A stretch of 6,453 nucleotides of DNA. Source: an uncultured Clostridia bacterium (lineage in GTDB: Bacteria; Bacillota; Clostridia; Oscillospirales; Acutalibacteraceae). The stretch spans positions 1 to 6,453 of the forward strand of contig CALZMC010000035.1 of NCBI GenBank assembly GCA_945788455.1, in the 5' to 3' direction. The position numbers and the translations under genes are program-made. The notes below the pieces were generated by a model, which did not search any database, was not told the origin of the DNA, and was given only the letters and a program-made list of their open reading frames with translations. This document shows, piece after piece, positions 4,896-6,453 of the stretch (its first letter is position 1; every line of letters begins with the position of its first letter).

Positions 4896-6269
4896 TCACT
4901 CTCTTACAGAGATGTCCATAAATTGTTTATTACGACTGACGCTCTTATAAGCAGGTCGCATAATTTTTCCGTTTGAGGTCAGCTCCTCAAGTCTGTGAGC
5001 GCACCAGCCTGCAACTCTCGCAACAGCGAAAAGAGGTGTATATAGGTCTTCGGGAATACCGAGAACCTTATATACCAAGCCTGAATACAGGTCAACGTTG
5101 GCACACATAGTTTTTTCGACACCCTTGACCTCGGCAAAAACCTCCGGTGTCAAAAGCTCAATATTTTCAAGAGTTTTAAACTCTTTTTCGTATCCCTTTT
5201 CGTATGCAAGCTTTCTTGCGCTGTTCTTTAGGATTACTGCTCTCGGGTCACTGATTGTATAAACTGCATGTCCCATACCGTAAACGAGACCTGAGCCGTC
5301 TCCTGCCTCGCCCTTCATAATCTTAACGAGATAGTCCTTAACCTGTTCCTTATCGGTCGGGTCGGCAACCTTCTCCATAATTTCTCTCATTTGGGCAGCT
5401 ACCCTAAGATTTGCACCACCGTGACGCGGGCCCTTTAGCGAGCCTAAGCCGGCTGTGATTGCAGAATAAGAATCTGTTCCGCTCGATGTCAAAACTCTTG
5501 TTGCAAAGGTTGAGTTATTACCGCCGCCGTGGTCAGCGTGAAGCATTAGACAAATATCAAGCAATCTTGCCTCATCGTGTGAATACTTTTTGTCATTTCT
5601 CAGTTGATACAAAATGCACTCGGCAGTCGAATGCTCCTTCTTAATTGGATGAAGAAACATAGTCTTGTTATAGTAATTTCTGCGCTTAACCTGATAAGCA
5701 CTGTTCATAATCGTAGGCATTTGGGCAATAAGCTGTAATGACTGACGAAGAACATTGGGTATAGAAATATCATCGGGATTTTCATCAAATGAATAGAGGC
5801 ACATAACGCTGCGCGCCATCTTGTTCATAATATCCTTTGAGGCATGCTTCATAATCATATCCTCAATAAATGCATCAGGCAATTCTCTGCACTCGGCAAG
5901 AACCTCCCTGAGTCCGAGAAGCTGGCTCTCTGTCGGAAGATCGCCGAACAGCAACAGCCACACGACCTCTTCAAAGCCAAATCTGTCATCCTTAATTACG
6001 CCGTCAACTATATCGTTAATATCATATCCGCGATACGACAGCTTTCCGGCCTTTGGTATTCTCTCGCCGTCAAGAATATAATAGCCCTCAACAGAGCATA
6101 CACGGGTAAGGCCTGCCATAACGCCTGTTCCATCGCTATTACGCAGTCCTCGTTTTACGTGATATTTTTCATAATTCTTTGGATCAATAGAGTTATTCTT
6201 ATCAAGCTCGTTGCATAAACTTGAAAGGGCATCCATCGAAATTGGTGAAATATAGTAATTTTGATTCAT
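4896..6269 (-). CDS. gltA: Citrate synthase (Si-type, citrate/2-methylcitrate synthase family)
   Basis: This 457-residue enzyme should condense oxaloacetate with acetyl-CoA to form citrate in the cytoplasm, the entry to the oxidative TCA arm and to glutamate synthesis. Family signatures are all present: Gly-Tyr-Asp-Ile (81-84), His-Ala-Asp-His-Gly-Gly-Gly-Asn (244-251; H247 matches the oxaloacetate-binding His), Gly-Pro-Arg-His-Gly-Gly-Ala-Asn (280-287), Gly-Met-Gly-His-Ala-Val-Tyr (331-337) with Asp-Pro-Arg (341-343), and Asn-Val-Asp-Leu-Tyr-Ser-Gly (391-397). The catalytic triad is therefore H283, H334 and D393. It belongs to the classical family, not the Re-type enzymes of some clostridia, which resemble isopropylmalate synthase. 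The first 45 residues or so precede the conserved core. AGGAG lies six bases before the ATG. It leads an operon with a membrane protein and an AEC transporter. A methylcitrate synthase role cannot be excluded from sequence alone. Confidence 0.96.
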   Translation of the reverse strand: MNQNYYISPISMDALSSLCNELDKNNSIDPKNYEKYHVKRGLRNSDGTGVMAGLTRVCSVEGYYILDGERIPKAGKLSYRGYDINDIVDGVIKDDRFGFEEVVWLLLFGDLPTESQLLGLREVLAECRELPDAFIEDMIMKHASKDIMNKMARSVMCLYSFDENPDDISIPNVLRQSLQLIAQMPTIMNSAYQVKRRNYYNKTMFLHPIKKEHSTAECILYQLRNDKKYSHDEARLLDICLMLHADHGGGNNSTFATRVLTSSGTDSYSAITAGLGSLKGPRHGGANLRVAAQMREIMEKVADPTDKEQVKDYLVKIMKGEAGDGSGLVYGMGHAVYTISDPRAVILKNSARKLAYEKGYEKEFKTLENIELLTPEVFAEVKGVEKTMCANVDLYSGLVYKVLGIPEDLYTPLFAVARVAGWCAHRLEELTSNGKIMRPAYKSVSRNKQFMDISVRE

Positions 6270-6280
6270 TTCGTTCTCCT

Positions 6281-6356
6281 TTCACCTAATTTTGTATATT
6301 AATTCATATATAACAATAATTATCTTAATATTATACAAATATTTTTAATTAAAGTC
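6281..6356. promoter_or_regulatory. Divergent AT-rich promoter region for citrate synthase and the rightmost gene
   Basis: This gap must hold the promoters of two outward-facing genes, but neither is clear. On the plus strand TTCATA (6303-6308), 17 bases, TAATAT (6326-6331) is a weak candidate; on the minus strand TTGTAT (6333-6338), 17 bases, TGTTAT (6310-6315) is another. An exact inverted repeat, TTTGTATA (6291-6298) with TATACAAA (6332-6339), 33 bases apart, brackets the region and could bind a regulator. The assignments are tentative. Confidence 0.4.
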
Positions 6357-6363
6357 AAGGAGG
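6357..6363 (+). promoter_or_regulatory. Strong ribosome site for the rightmost gene
   Basis: AAGGAGG lies six bases before the ATG at 6370. It is what makes the truncated frame at the right edge believable as a gene. Confidence 0.8.
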
Positions 6364-6369
6364 CAGAGA

Positions 6370-6453
6370 ATGAAACGTGTTCTCATAATATATGCAATCT
6401 TTTTTGCTCTAACAATAATTATTCCGGCACTCGTCTGCTTTTTGCCCGAGCAT
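6370..6453 (+). CDS. 5' end of a membrane-anchored or exported protein (truncated by the window edge)
   Basis: Only the first 28 codons are present; the frame is open to the edge. The translation starts Met-Lys-Arg-Val and continues with a hydrophobic run of about 20 residues (4-25) that contains a proline at 19, then Leu-Pro-Glu-His. This fits an N-terminal signal anchor or signal peptide. The short basic start, single helix and proline near its end resemble the N-terminus of SpoIID/LytB-type proteins as I remember them, but 28 residues are not enough to assign a family. It is transcribed away from citrate synthase. The AAGGAGG site supports the start. Confidence 0.7.
   Translation, partial: MKRVLIIYAIFFALTIIIPALVCFLPEH

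Noticed and set aside
5459..5644. Short plus-strand frame opposite citrate synthase
   Set aside because: Antisense to the conserved His-Ala-Asp-His region, with no start context; a shadow frame.
5844..6218. Plus-strand open frame of 124 codons opposite citrate synthase, and a similar one at 5821-6081
   Set aside because: Both are antisense to the conserved citrate synthase core, whose catalytic motifs are certain; the translations look like no known protein.
6332..6340. Sigma-E-like -10 box (TATACAAAT) that might mark a sporulation promoter for the rightmost gene
   Set aside because: The nearest -35-like sequence (TCATATA at 6304-6310) is 21 bases away, too far for sigma-E, and the gene's identity is not established.
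1..6453. Mobile element, phage, toxin-antitoxin, CRISPR or defence system
   Set aside because: No transposase, integrase, direct-repeat array, terminal inverted repeats or paired small toxin/antitoxin frames are visible; gene content is mostly core metabolism and replication.

Overview
The window looks like chromosomal DNA from a low-GC, anaerobic, probably gut-dwelling member of the Firmicutes, class Clostridia. A Ruminococcus/Oscillospiraceae-type host is my inference. The signs are very AT-rich intergenic gaps, strong AGGAGG-type ribosome sites, a clostridial 2[4Fe-4S] ferredoxin, and the Firmicutes cluster of DarA, HolB and RicT (YaaQ, HolB and YaaT in Bacillus). I see no insertion sequence, phage gene, CRISPR array, tRNA or rRNA.

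Layout, left to right. Positions 22-471 (+) encode a small helical protein resembling ferritin-like DUF2383 proteins. It converges on a 56-residue ferredoxin gene (533-703, -), with a bidirectional hairpin terminator at 485-509 between them. Next, all on the minus strand and transcribed right to left, comes darA (2629-2952), holB (1642-2625) and ricT (817-1626). The gaps are 3 and 15 bases, so this is one operon. It has a good sigma-A-like promoter at 3036-3064, with the -10 box framed by a 9-bp inverted repeat. The ferredoxin lies downstream of ricT with candidate promoters of its own. A second minus-strand operon runs citrate synthase (4896-6269), an unidentified eight-helix membrane protein (4041-4880) and an AEC-family transporter (3105-4037), with gaps of 15 and 3 bases. 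An AT-rich divergent region (6281-6356) separates it from a plus-strand gene that is cut by the right edge after 28 codons (6370-6453).

How the genes fit together. The first operon joins a cyclic-di-AMP-receptor-family protein, the delta-prime subunit of the replication clamp loader, and the Fe-S protein RicT, which in Bacillus works with RNase Y and in sporulation, competence and biofilm control. Compared with Bacillus, tmk and yaaR are missing from the cluster. The second operon pairs a citrate-forming enzyme with a transporter of a family that includes malate and other organic-acid carriers, which suggests organic-acid exchange.

This is mostly a conserved housekeeping region. I find no convincing new multi-gene system. 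The points most worth checking are a DarA with changed residues at remembered ligand-contact positions, the operator-like repeat on its promoter, the ferredoxin beside RicT, and the unknown membrane protein between citrate synthase and the transporter.
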